Below, in pieces: positions 6,851 to 12,795 of a stretch of DNA of 12,795 nt. The translations under genes were made by a program, and so were the position numbers. The stretch lies in NCBI GenBank assembly GCA_012797715.1, contig JAAZOO010000324.1, positions 1 through 12,795 of the forward strand, read 5' to 3'. The notes beneath the pieces were generated by a model. That model worked only from the letters and a program-made list of their open reading frames with translations. It had not been told where the DNA came from and did no database searches. How positions within the stretch are numbered: position 1 is the stretch's first letter; each line of letters opens with the position of its first letter. Origin of the DNA: Geobacteraceae bacterium (GTDB lineage: Bacteria; Desulfobacterota; Desulfuromonadia; Geobacterales; Geobacteraceae).

Positions 6851-7978
6851 ATGGAAATCGTCACCCTGGAAGAATTCGGCGCCTATGTGCAGCAGGTGCT
6901 GGAGCGGAAGGATCTGAACCGTGCCGAGAGCTACCGGATGTTTCGTGAACTGCTGCGCAATACCCAGCCCGACCTGCAGCAGGGAGCGTTTCTGGCCGCC
7001 CTGAAAGCCAAGGGAGAAACGGTTGATGAAATCGTCGGTGCCTGGCAGGCCATCGATGAACTGGACACGGTACATGTGACCGGCCTGCCGGACACGATTC
7101 TGGATACTGCCGGTACCGGCATGGACAGCTTCAAGACCTTCAATGTGAGCAGCGCCGCGGCGCTGATCGTTGCCGCCCACGGCATCCCCGTTGCCCGTCA
7201 TGGAGCCCGCGCCATCACCTCGCGGTGCGGCACGGTCGATATCATGGAGGCGCTGGGCATTAACGTGGAATGTACGCCGGAGGCTGTTGCCCGGAGCATC
7301 AACACGACGGGAATCGGACTGTTTAACGGCATGTCATCCCAGGTACACCCCGGCGGCTTGGGACGCATCCTTTCCCAAATACGCTTCGGAACAATCTTCA
7401 ACATTGCCGCTTCCCTGGCCAATCCGGCACGTCCGCGGCGCGCCATGCGCGGTGTCTATTGCCGCACCCTCCTGGAGCCCGTTTCCCGGGTCATGAAAGA
7501 GATAGGCATTCAGCGGGCGCTGGTGGTTCACGGCTGCGTCGATGAGCAGGGAACCGGCATCGACGAACTGTCGGTGTGCGGTGCGAGCACGGTGTGTTAC
7601 TTGGATGGAGAACAGACCCATTCATTTGAGATCGTGCCGGAAGAGGTGGGGATTGCGCGGTGTTCCTCCTCGGAAATTGCAGCCCTGGAAACGCTGGAGC
7701 AGGAAGCTCTCCGCTTTTTTTCCGTTGTGTCCGGGCAGGGGACGTTCAGGGAATGCGAGGAGTTTACGGCGCTGAATGCCGGTGCAATCCTGTGGATGGA
7801 GGGGGTGTCGCCATCGATCTCCGCGGGGGTTTCCGACGCGCGCCACGCCCTGGCGACCGGCGCCGCCGTCGATACGCTGCGCGCCTGGTGCGCTTCTCAG
7901 GGGCATGATGACGGCAGCGGACTGAAGAAGCTGTCACTTCTCGAAAAATGGGTACTGTCCCGCAAACATGCGGGATAA
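6851..7978 (+). CDS. TrpD-like phosphoribosyltransferase with altered acceptor site
   Basis: A 375-residue protein of the anthranilate phosphoribosyltransferase fold family, somewhat longer than classical TrpD. An N-terminal helical domain (about 1-75) is followed by the PRPP-binding region DTAGTGMDSFKTFNVSS (85-101), RHGARAITSRCG (116-127), GTIFNIAASLANPA (180-193) and GIDELS (236-241), whose Asp238-Glu239 match the metal-binding pair of TrpD. The first loop has lost the usual GGDG glycines. Compared with TrpD, the anthranilate-contacting Asn of KHGN is Ala119 and the Arg of RTIFN is Gly180. PRPP chemistry therefore looks retained, but anthranilate is an unlikely acceptor. No other trp gene is nearby. 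CAGGAG overlaps the end of the dehydrogenase gene and the start is three bases after its stop, so both are under the B12 riboswitch. The acceptor may be an aromatic or heterocyclic base. Confidence 0.88.
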   Translation: MEIVTLEEFGAYVQQVLERKDLNRAESYRMFRELLRNTQPDLQQGAFLAALKAKGETVDEIVGAWQAIDELDTVHVTGLPDTILDTAGTGMDSFKTFNVSSAAALIVAAHGIPVARHGARAITSRCGTVDIMEALGINVECTPEAVARSINTTGIGLFNGMSSQVHPGGLGRILSQIRFGTIFNIAASLANPARPRRAMRGVYCRTLLEPVSRVMKEIGIQRALVVHGCVDEQGTGIDELSVCGASTVCYLDGEQTHSFEIVPEEVGIARCSSSEIAALETLEQEALRFFSVVSGQGTFRECEEFTALNAGAILWMEGVSPSISAGVSDARHALATGAAVDTLRAWCASQGHDDGSGLKKLSLLEKWVLSRKHAG

Positions 7979-8006
7979 ATGTCCCGGGGGGCGTACCAGA
8001 GCGGCC

Positions 8007-8048
8007 TTTCGTGAACACAACCAAAGGGTTCCGTGGGGAGGCACGAAA
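8007..8048 (+). repeat. Inverted repeat after the TrpD-like gene
   Basis: TTTCGTG (8007-8013) and CACGAAA (8042-8048) are perfect 7-base inverted copies with a 28-base gap, and the right arm runs into further A and T residues. It might be a weak transcript end of the riboswitch operon or a binding site. The long loop makes a terminator unlikely. Confidence 0.3.
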
Positions 8049-8097
8049 AAATTTCCCCTAGTGCTCAATAATCCGGAAAAGATGCCGATACGTCATA

Positions 8098-8121
8098 GGA
8101 CAGGCATAGGGTGCCCTGTCC
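8098..8121 (+). repeat. Inverted repeat upstream of the 8165 gene
   Basis: GGACAGG (8098-8104) and CCTGTCC (8115-8121) are perfect 7-base inverted copies with a 10-base gap, 43 bases before the next start codon. It could be an operator for a dimeric regulator or a leader hairpin. No T-run follows, so it is not an intrinsic terminator. Confidence 0.4.
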
Positions 8122-8164
8122 GGTCCTGCACCGGAGCCTGTACGACCTTTCCCCGGGAGTCCCC

Positions 8165-8701
8165 ATGGATGCGCACGCTCTCAAGGCAGGCCTTACCCCC
8201 CTGTTCCTCCCCGTACCACCCATGTTCGAAAGATGGATGGGGTATGCGGGGAAAAGCCGTTTTGTCGCCTTCTACTGGGGAACCTGCGACGAACTCTGCT
8301 TCTTGGATGATGGGCTGGACTCCGGGACCATCAACTCCGCCGCCTGGCAGATATTCAGGGAGCACCCCACTGTCAGCCTCCATTTCCTCCCCTATGATTT
8401 CGGTTCCGCCGAGCTCCCCGCCCGGCATTGGCTCCTGTTGCACAGGGAAGACAGACGGTTCTATGTGGGAGAACCGGCACGCGTGGAAAGGTTCCTTGAA
8501 GAGCAGGCACATCCCGAGGGAAAACCGTCCCGGCCATCCGCCGTGAAAGCCACCATAACCCTGGACGAATGCATCATGCTGGCGGGCAACATCGAAGAAG
8601 TGCTGGAAAAGGAACTGTCACCCGAAGAATTGATGCGGCGACTGGCCGAGCAGCATACGGCCTGCTCCGAACTGCGGGAGTGGCTGGAAAGACTGGGGTG
8701 A
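8165..8701 (+). CDS. Unrecognised 178-residue protein
   Basis: I do not recognise this family. There is no signal peptide and no membrane segment, so it is probably cytoplasmic. The first 100 residues are rich in Trp, Phe and Tyr and look like a mixed alpha/beta domain (SRFVAFYWGTCDELCFLDDG, HWLLLHREDRRFYVGEPARV). After a Pro-rich linker (about 122-131), the rest is predicted by eye to be helical and acidic (TLDECIMLAGNIEEVLEKEL through a Leu-rich end). The ATG at 8165 is chosen because GGGAG ends five bases before it; the frame is open to an ATG at 8111, but that one lacks a good site and would overlap the inverted repeat at 8098-8121. It lies 186 bases after the TrpD-like gene and may or may not belong to the B12-regulated unit. 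Confidence 0.72.
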   Translation: MDAHALKAGLTPLFLPVPPMFERWMGYAGKSRFVAFYWGTCDELCFLDDGLDSGTINSAAWQIFREHPTVSLHFLPYDFGSAELPARHWLLLHREDRRFYVGEPARVERFLEEQAHPEGKPSRPSAVKATITLDECIMLAGNIEEVLEKELSPEELMRRLAEQHTACSELREWLERLG

Positions 8702-8823
8702 CCGACATGGGGGGGCACCGGCGCAGCAGAAGCCGGGCGGACTCAGGACGAATTCCGGCTGGCTTTCATAGCCCGCTTCTGGTAACGTGCTGACACGCGA
8801 ATAAACGTGCCACGGAAACGGAT

Positions 8824-10242
8824 ATGAAAGCTCTCCTGGTCCATCCCCACGGCAGCAACTGGATGGGGTCCGGAAAAGACATCACCACCATCTTCAACCT
8901 CATGCCGCCCCTCGGCCTCCTGAGTATTGCCGCGTACCTGAAGGCGCAGGGAAGTGACGTGGAAGTGCTGGACTGTTACGGCGCGCCGGCAGGGGTTGAA
9001 GAACACGCGGCGGACATCATCGCCCGCACGCCGGACGTGGTCGGTTTTTCCTGTACCACCTCCTCGTTCCTGGAAGGCTATGCAATAGCGGAACGGGTGA
9101 AGCAGGAAAACCCGGACATCCGCATCGTGTTCGGCGGTTCCCACGCCTGCTCGGCCGGGGCCGCCCTCCTGGACTCCTTTCCCGCCGTGGATTTTCTGGT
9201 GATCGGCGAAGGAGAAGTCACTTTCAGCGAACTGCTGCGCTCCGGGTTCCGGAACGTGGATTCGGTGCCCGGCGTCGCCTTCCGCCGGAACGGGAAGGGG
9301 AAGCTCTCCGCCGCCAGGGAAAACATCCCGGACCTGGATTCCCTCCCCTTCCCCGCCTACGACCTGCTTTCCGATTTTCCCCGGCGCTACAACCTGCCGC
9401 TTTTCAGCTATCCCACGGCGCCCAACACCAGCATCATCTCCAGCCGCGGCTGCCCCTACCAATGCAGCTACTGCGACCGCTCCGTGTTTAACCGCGGCTT
9501 CCGCTTCAACTCGCCCGACTACATCGTGGAGCACCTCCTATTTCTGCACCGGGACTTCGGCATCCGTCACGTTTTTTTCTACGATGACCTCTTCACCTTC
9601 GACCGGAACCGCGTGGAACGGTTCTGCGTCCTCATGGAGGAGAAGAAGGTTCCGGTCACCTACAACTGCATCGCCCGGCTGGAGCATGTGGACGGGGAAC
9701 TGCTCTCCCTGCTGAAGCGGTCCGGCTGCTGGCAGGTCAACTTCGGCATCGAATCGGGGGACCCCCAGATACTTTCGAAACACCGCAAGATGTACGACCT
9801 GGACGAGGTGGGAAGAAAGCTGCGCATGGTGAAGGAAAGCGGAATGCGGGTGAAGGGGCTGTTCATGATGGGGTTTCCCGGAGAAACCGAGCAGTCCGTA
9901 CGGCGCACCATCGATTATGCCTTGTCGCTTCCCCTGGACGAGGTGAATGTGACCAAGTTCACCCCGTTTCCCGGGGCACCGGTCTACCGCACCATCCGCG
10001 ACTTCGGGGAGTTCGACGAACACTGGCCGTCCATGAACTGCATGAACTTCGTGTTCGTGCCCCACGGCATGACCCGCGAGCGCCTGGAGGAGCTCTACTC
10101 CCAATTCATCCGGCGATTCTACCGCAGGACACGCATCCATTGGGGATACGCCCAGATGCTCTGGAAATCCCCCCACAGCATCGGCGTATTCCTCCGCAAC
10201 CTGCCGGAGATCATCCGGTTCGAGATGAAACAGAAATGGTAA
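8824..10242 (+). CDS. B12-binding-domain radical SAM protein
   Basis: A 472-residue protein with the layout of class B radical SAM enzymes. The N-terminal 140 residues form a cobalamin-binding-like Rossmann domain, with LMPPLGLLSIAAYLKAQG, IRIVFGGSHACSAG and DFLVIGEGEVTFSELL. The radical SAM domain (about 195-410) has CPYQCSYC with Cys210, Cys214 and Cys217 for the [4Fe-4S] cluster, then FGIESGDPQIL and KGLFMMGFPGETEQS. The C-terminal 70 residues are basic and aromatic, as in relatives acting on lipids or tetrapyrroles. Members make methylations, cyclisations or lipid modifications, so the reaction cannot be named. The usual cobalamin-ligand His motif (DxHxxG) is not evident, which is common in this class. 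The ribosome site is weak (GGAAACGG). The PagL-like gene begins within a few bases of its stop, suggesting translational coupling and an envelope-lipid substrate. Confidence 0.92.
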   Translation: MKALLVHPHGSNWMGSGKDITTIFNLMPPLGLLSIAAYLKAQGSDVEVLDCYGAPAGVEEHAADIIARTPDVVGFSCTTSSFLEGYAIAERVKQENPDIRIVFGGSHACSAGAALLDSFPAVDFLVIGEGEVTFSELLRSGFRNVDSVPGVAFRRNGKGKLSAARENIPDLDSLPFPAYDLLSDFPRRYNLPLFSYPTAPNTSIISSRGCPYQCSYCDRSVFNRGFRFNSPDYIVEHLLFLHRDFGIRHVFFYDDLFTFDRNRVERFCVLMEEKKVPVTYNCIARLEHVDGELLSLLKRSGCWQVNFGIESGDPQILSKHRKMYDLDEVGRKLRMVKESGMRVKGLFMMGFPGETEQSVRRTIDYALSLPLDEVNVTKFTPFPGAPVYRTIRDFGEFDEHWPSMNCMNFVFVPHGMTRERLEELYSQFIRRFYRRTRIHWGYAQMLWKSPHSIGVFLRNLPEIIRFEMKQKW

Positions 10243-10247
10243 CGAGT

Positions 10248-10835
10248 ATGACACGAATCCTGATTCTCGCAGCCCTGGCGGTCCTGTGCCTCCCCTTTCC
10301 CGCGGCGCGCGCCGACGACGGTGTTGATCTGAAATCGGCCGGGTACGAATATACCCTGCTCTCCGGCTACGGAATCACGCACCGGGGATTCGGCGACACC
10401 CGCACCCAGGTGCAAACGGTTGACTGCATCGGGCGCTTCGGCTGGTTTCTTTCCCGTGAGCTCGGGTCGGGATGGTATACAGGGAGGCATGAACTCTTGG
10501 TGGAACTGCCGGTTCACACGGTTGTGGATCCGAGGGTATCTCCCATGGTGGGGGGCTACCTTCTGGGGAGCTGGAAATTCACCTCTCCGGATAACTGGGC
10601 TCCCTATGTCTTTGCAGGCGGGGGGATTTTGTACGTGGACCTGGGGTTACCGACCATGGGAAGCCGGCTCGATTTCTCCTACCAGGGAGGAGCCGGGGTG
10701 CAGTATTTCATCAGGAAGGGCCTGGCGCTCTCCCTCGAATACCGCTACCACCACATTTCCAACGCCGGCACAGCCACGCCCAACGAGCCCCTCAATTCCA
10801 GCAAGATCCTGATGGGCGTGTCGGTGTTCCGGTAA
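10248..10835 (+). CDS. PagL-like lipid A 3-O-deacylase (acyloxyacyl hydrolase family)
   Basis: A 195-residue predicted outer membrane beta-barrel. The N-terminus is a signal peptide: basic residue, hydrophobic core (ILILAALAVLCLPF), and likely cleavage after Ala22 (AARA/DD). The rest alternates polar and aromatic or glycine-rich strands (APYVFAGGGILYVDLG, FSYQGGAGVQYFI). The signature near the end, EYRYHHISNAG, carries His169 and Ser171, matching the catalytic His-x-Ser-Asn of PagL, and Glu180 is a possible third member. PagL removes the 3-position acyl chain from lipid A in the outer membrane. The start at 10248 gives the signal peptide directly after the radical SAM stop; an in-frame ATG at 10236 would overlap that gene and only add four residues. 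The frame extends further upstream but there it is antisense-free overlap with the previous gene, not coding. Confidence 0.88.
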   Translation: MTRILILAALAVLCLPFPAARADDGVDLKSAGYEYTLLSGYGITHRGFGDTRTQVQTVDCIGRFGWFLSRELGSGWYTGRHELLVELPVHTVVDPRVSPMVGGYLLGSWKFTSPDNWAPYVFAGGGILYVDLGLPTMGSRLDFSYQGGAGVQYFIRKGLALSLEYRYHHISNAGTATPNEPLNSSKILMGVSVFR

Positions 10836-10902
10836 CGAAGGGAGGGGCTCCCCGGTCCATCTGCTCCGCAAGAGAAGCGGGTGGTACCATGGGGGAACGG
10901 TC

Positions 10903-11265
10903 CTATTCGTCGTCCATGAGGAATGACAGTTCGTGGCGCACCTGCTCGGGATTGACGGTTCTCGCTTCCATGAGGCTCCGCAGGTGAATCATCGTGTCCA
11001 GATCCATTTCGACGAATTTTACTCCGGCAAGATTTTCCCGGCAGTGAACCACTTCTGCCTCGAAGTGGAGGACGACATCGGAATGGTCGAGCTGGAAAAA
11101 AAGCTTCAACCTGTCTCCCTCCCGGACCGGAGGGGAGCTGCCGAATTCCACCAGGGCGCCCTTCAGGGAAATATCGTGCAACATGACGTCATGAGGCCCT
11201 GAATCCGTTTCCACGATACTTTTTTCAATGCACTTGACGCGGCTGAAACGCCTTTTGTTTGTCAT
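10903..11265 (-). CDS. PilZ domain protein, predicted c-di-GMP binder
   Basis: A 120-residue single-domain PilZ protein. The N-terminal RRFSR (Arg5-x3-Arg9) and DISLKG (Asp31-x-Ser33-x2-Gly36) are the two c-di-GMP-binding motifs, separated and followed by alternating strands (GALVEFG, DRLKLFFQL, VVLHFEAEVVHC, LAGVKFVEMD) of the small barrel. A helical tail of about 30 residues follows. Such proteins usually act as adaptors that change motility, polysaccharide export or transcription when c-di-GMP rises; the partner cannot be read from the sequence. GGGGAG sits seven bases before the ATG on the minus strand. It is a single-gene unit, convergent with the PagL-like gene and divergent from the Nudix gene. 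Confidence 0.92.
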   Translation of the reverse strand: MTNKRRFSRVKCIEKSIVETDSGPHDVMLHDISLKGALVEFGSSPPVREGDRLKLFFQLDHSDVVLHFEAEVVHCRENLAGVKFVEMDLDTMIHLRSLMEARTVNPEQVRHELSFLMDDE

Positions 11266-11320
11266 GAGCCATCTCCCCGAAAGACTGCGTATCGAAAGGC
11301 CGTATCGGTTCGGCGGCGCC

Positions 11321-11350
11321 AGTGTAGCACATCACCACCAACATCAACAA
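11321..11350 (-). promoter_or_regulatory. Probable promoter of the PilZ gene
   Basis: On the minus strand TACACT (11321-11326) has an extended -10 TG (TGCTACACT). TTGTTG (11345-11350, 18-base spacer) or TTGATG (11342-11347, 15-base spacer) could be the -35 box. The start would lie near 11314, giving a leader of about 50 bases. Confidence 0.45.
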
Positions 11351-11425
11351 ACGATATTATCCCGGAAGAGCCGGAATCCGTGAAGGACGACGGCGCGGAA
11401 GGGACATGCAAGGAAGGGAGGCCGT

Positions 11426-11827
11426 GTGGCGGGAGAATCCATCCGGGTCGCCTGCGCCGTCATCGAGGAGGACGGCAAGGTGCTGGCGGCGCAACGCAGT
11501 GAAACCATGAACATGCCCCTGAAGTGGGAATTCCCGGGAGGCAAGCTCCACAAGGGAGAGAGCGCCGAGGAGTGCCTACGGCGGGAACTGATGGAAGAGC
11601 TGGGAATCCGGGTCAGGATACAACGGGCACTCCCCCCGGTGTACCACTGCTATGATGATTTCGCCATCGAGCTTATCCCCTTTGTCTGCTCCCTGGAGGG
11701 GGGAAATCTCCTCCTCAATGAACATCGGGCCATTGCCTGGATTTCGCCCCCCCACCTGACGGAGCTGGACTGGCCGGCCGCGGATATCCCGGTCATCGCC
11801 TCATACCTGGCAACACTGAAAGAATAG
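11426..11827 (+). CDS. MutT-like Nudix hydrolase
   Basis: A 133-residue Nudix protein of the MutT size and layout. The Nudix box GGKLHKGESAEECLRRELME ELGI begins near residue 37 and keeps the family pattern G-x5-E-x7-REU-x-EE-x-GU needed for metal-dependent pyrophosphate hydrolysis. N-terminal IRVACAVIEEDGKVLAAQRS and the following WEFPGG are typical of the MutT/8-oxo-dGTP diphosphatase group, so cleaning of oxidised nucleotides is the best guess; other nucleoside diphosphate-linked substrates are possible. GTG at 11426 is the likely start, with GGGAGG (11416-11421) four bases before it; no better ATG precedes the conserved strand. It is divergent from PilZ and is followed after 69 bases by the QueG-like gene, probably in one transcript. 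Confidence 0.9.
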   Translation: MAGESIRVACAVIEEDGKVLAAQRSETMNMPLKWEFPGGKLHKGESAEECLRRELMEELGIRVRIQRALPPVYHCYDDFAIELIPFVCSLEGGNLLLNEHRAIAWISPPHLTELDWPAADIPVIASYLATLKE

Positions 11828-11891
11828 CGTGCAACGCCACGGCAGCCGGTTGGGTGAGAACAGTGGGGAGACATCCGGAATGAAGGAGGGC

Positions 11892-11909
11892 ACCCTATGG
11901 ACCCTATGG
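11892..11909 (+). repeat. 9-base tandem duplication at the start codon
   Basis: ACCCTATGG occurs twice in tandem (11892-11900 and 11901-11909), giving two in-frame ATGs and an N-terminus MDPMDW. The first ATG has the well-spaced ribosome site and is the likely start. Confidence 0.7.
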
Positions 11910-12736
11910 ATTGGAATGAGAGGATAGCACGTGAAATCAAGCGCCTTGTCCGGGAAAGCCCGGCCAACCGGCATCCGGGGAGCGACTCACCCTATTTCGA
12001 TGAGCCGCTGGTGGGGTATGCCTCCCTCCACGACCCGCTGTTTCAGGAGTACCGGGTGAGTATCGGAAACTTCCATCTCTCTCCCGGAATATTTTTGGAA
12101 TCGGCCTTCGGTCCGGGGAGCGGCAGGGGGGGAACCGTCATCTGCTGGATCCTTCCGATTTCCGCGTCGACCCGAGAGAGCAACCGCACCGGAATCCGCA
12201 TGCCTTCCCGTGAATGGGCGTACACCCGTACCCACGGCGAGGCGTTCAACAACGGACTGCGAAAACATCTGGTCGATTTCCTGACGGCTTCGGGAAGCCG
12301 GGCGATTGCCCCCCTTCTCTCCGACCTCTTCCGCACCGTGGAGACCCCCGAGGGACTCTCTTCCACCTGGTCGGAGCGTCATGCCGCCTATGCCGCGGGA
12401 CTCGGCACCTTCAGCCTTTCCCGGGGCTTCATCACCGAGCGCGGTATTGCCCACCGCTGCGGGAGCGTCATCACCGATCAGGTCATTGCGCCCACTCCGC
12501 GCCGGAATTCCCACTTTGGAGAAAATTGCCTCTTCTACCGGAATGGAAGCTGCGGGGCCTGCATCGCCCGCTGCCCTGCAGGCGCAATCACGCGAGACGG
12601 CCATGACAAAAAGCTGTGCCGGGACTACGGCTACGGGACGGTGGTCAGGGAAGTTGGGGAACGATACGGCGTCGAGGCCCCCGGATGCGGACTCTGCCAG
12701 ACGGGTGTGCCGTGCGAGGCAGGGATTCCGGGTTGA
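11897..12736 (+). CDS. QueG-related Fe-S oxidoreductase with unusual cysteine spacing
   Basis: A 279-residue relative of epoxyqueuosine reductase (COG1600-type), shorter than QueG itself. The middle segment TWSERHAAYAAGLGTFSLS with GFITERGIAHRCGSVITD matches the QueG catalytic and cobalamin-binding core. The Fe-S region has Cys209, then Cys219, Cys222 and Cys226-Pro (CGACIARCPAGAI), Cys241, and Cys264, Cys267 and Cys273 (CGLCQTGVPC). QueG normally has C-x2-C-x2-C-x3-CP; here Asn216 occupies the first position and Cys209 may replace it. The C-terminal HEAT-like repeats of some QueG proteins are absent. It is probably a cytoplasmic reductase; queuosine synthesis is uncertain. GGAGGG ends six bases before the ATG. 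Confidence 0.85.
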   Translation: MDPMDWNERIAREIKRLVRESPANRHPGSDSPYFDEPLVGYASLHDPLFQEYRVSIGNFHLSPGIFLESAFGPGSGRGGTVICWILPISASTRESNRTGIRMPSREWAYTRTHGEAFNNGLRKHLVDFLTASGSRAIAPLLSDLFRTVETPEGLSSTWSERHAAYAAGLGTFSLSRGFITERGIAHRCGSVITDQVIAPTPRRNSHFGENCLFYRNGSCGACIARCPAGAITRDGHDKKLCRDYGYGTVVREVGERYGVEAPGCGLCQTGVPCEAGIPG

Positions 12737-12753
12737 ATACCCTTCGCACGAAC

Positions 12754-12784
12754 AAGCGGGAAGGTAGTTATAGTGAACCCGCTT
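12754..12784 (+). repeat. Inverted repeat after the QueG-like gene
   Basis: AAGCGGG (12754-12760) and CCCGCTT (12778-12784) are perfect 7-base inverted copies with a 17-base AT-rich gap containing TAGTTATAGT. It could be an operator around a promoter for a gene beyond the window. The window ends 11 bases later, so its role cannot be judged. Confidence 0.35.
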
Positions 12785-12795
12785 CCAGAACAACA

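Noticed and set aside
6314..7201. 295-residue minus-strand open frame opposite the riboswitch operon
   Set aside because: It crosses both genes on the opposite strand, lacks recognisable motifs, and its composition is that of a shadow frame.
8036..8056. Possible sigma-54 promoter (GGCACG followed by an A-rich run)
   Set aside because: The -12 GC is missing at the required distance from the -24 GG.
8731..8773. Short dyads AGCCGG/CCGGCT and GGCT/AGCC before the radical SAM gene
   Set aside because: The arms are only 6 and 4 bases, common by chance at this GC content, and no T-run follows.
8743..9534. 263-residue minus-strand open frame opposite the radical SAM gene
   Set aside because: It is antisense to a confidently identified gene and has no motifs.
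10140..10247. Longer start for the PagL-like gene
   Set aside because: It lies inside the radical SAM coding region and would bury the clear signal peptide that begins at 10248.
10278..10295. Lipoprotein lipobox at the PagL-like N-terminus (AVLC)
   Set aside because: Leu before the Cys does not fit the small residue required at -1; AARA/DD fits ordinary signal peptidase cleavage.
10840..10852. GGGAG/CTCCC hairpin after the PagL-like gene as a terminator
   Set aside because: A five-base stem with a three-base loop and no T-run is too weak to call.
11987..12793. 268-residue minus-strand open frame opposite the QueG-like gene
   Set aside because: The plus-strand frame has clear Fe-S and QueG signatures; this one has none.

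Overview
The window is GC-rich, densely coded bacterial DNA that most resembles a Geobacter-type member of the Desulfuromonadales (Desulfobacterota, formerly Deltaproteobacteria). That assignment is an inference from gene content and style: a Gram-negative envelope (TolC-like efflux protein, PagL-like lipid A deacylase), a glmU-glmS pair, a PilZ protein and several Fe-S or cobalamin-associated proteins. I see no rRNA, tRNA, CRISPR array, insertion sequence or phage gene.

Layout. 1-834 (+): 3' part of a TolC-family outer membrane efflux gene. 899-4123 (-): glmU then glmS, an operon for UDP-GlcNAc synthesis with a good sigma-70-type promoter at 4169-4197; a strong hairpin lies between the convergent tolC-like gene and glmS. 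4325-5471 (+): an uncharacterised 177-residue protein followed by mogA (molybdopterin adenylyltransferase). 5472-5863: a 390-base non-coding region with a promoter, a complete cobalamin riboswitch, and a terminator and antiterminator. 5864-7978 (+): the riboswitch-controlled pair, a zinc-type medium-chain dehydrogenase and a TrpD-like phosphoribosyltransferase. 8165-8701 (+): an unrecognised 178-residue protein. 8824-10835 (+): a B12-binding-type radical SAM protein directly followed by a PagL-like outer membrane lipid A deacylase. 10903-11265 (-): a PilZ protein. 11426-12736 (+): a MutT-like Nudix hydrolase and a QueG-related Fe-S protein. The last 59 bases hold no gene.

The most interesting part is 5540-7978. 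A B12 riboswitch with a clear transcription-attenuation platform controls two enzymes that belong to no standard cobalamin biosynthesis or transport family. The phosphoribosyltransferase keeps the PRPP and metal-binding signatures of TrpD but has lost both residues known to hold anthranilate, so it probably ribosylates another acceptor. The dehydrogenase has Glu where the family's catalytic zinc His normally sits. Together they could form a B12-repressed pathway, either for a cobamide lower-ligand precursor or for a B12-independent bypass. This is a hypothesis; only the riboswitch and the residue changes are read directly from the sequence.

Two other genes belong to families that can use cobalamin: the radical SAM protein at 8824 and the QueG relative at 11897. 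The radical SAM-PagL pair suggests modification of an envelope lipid or lipid A.
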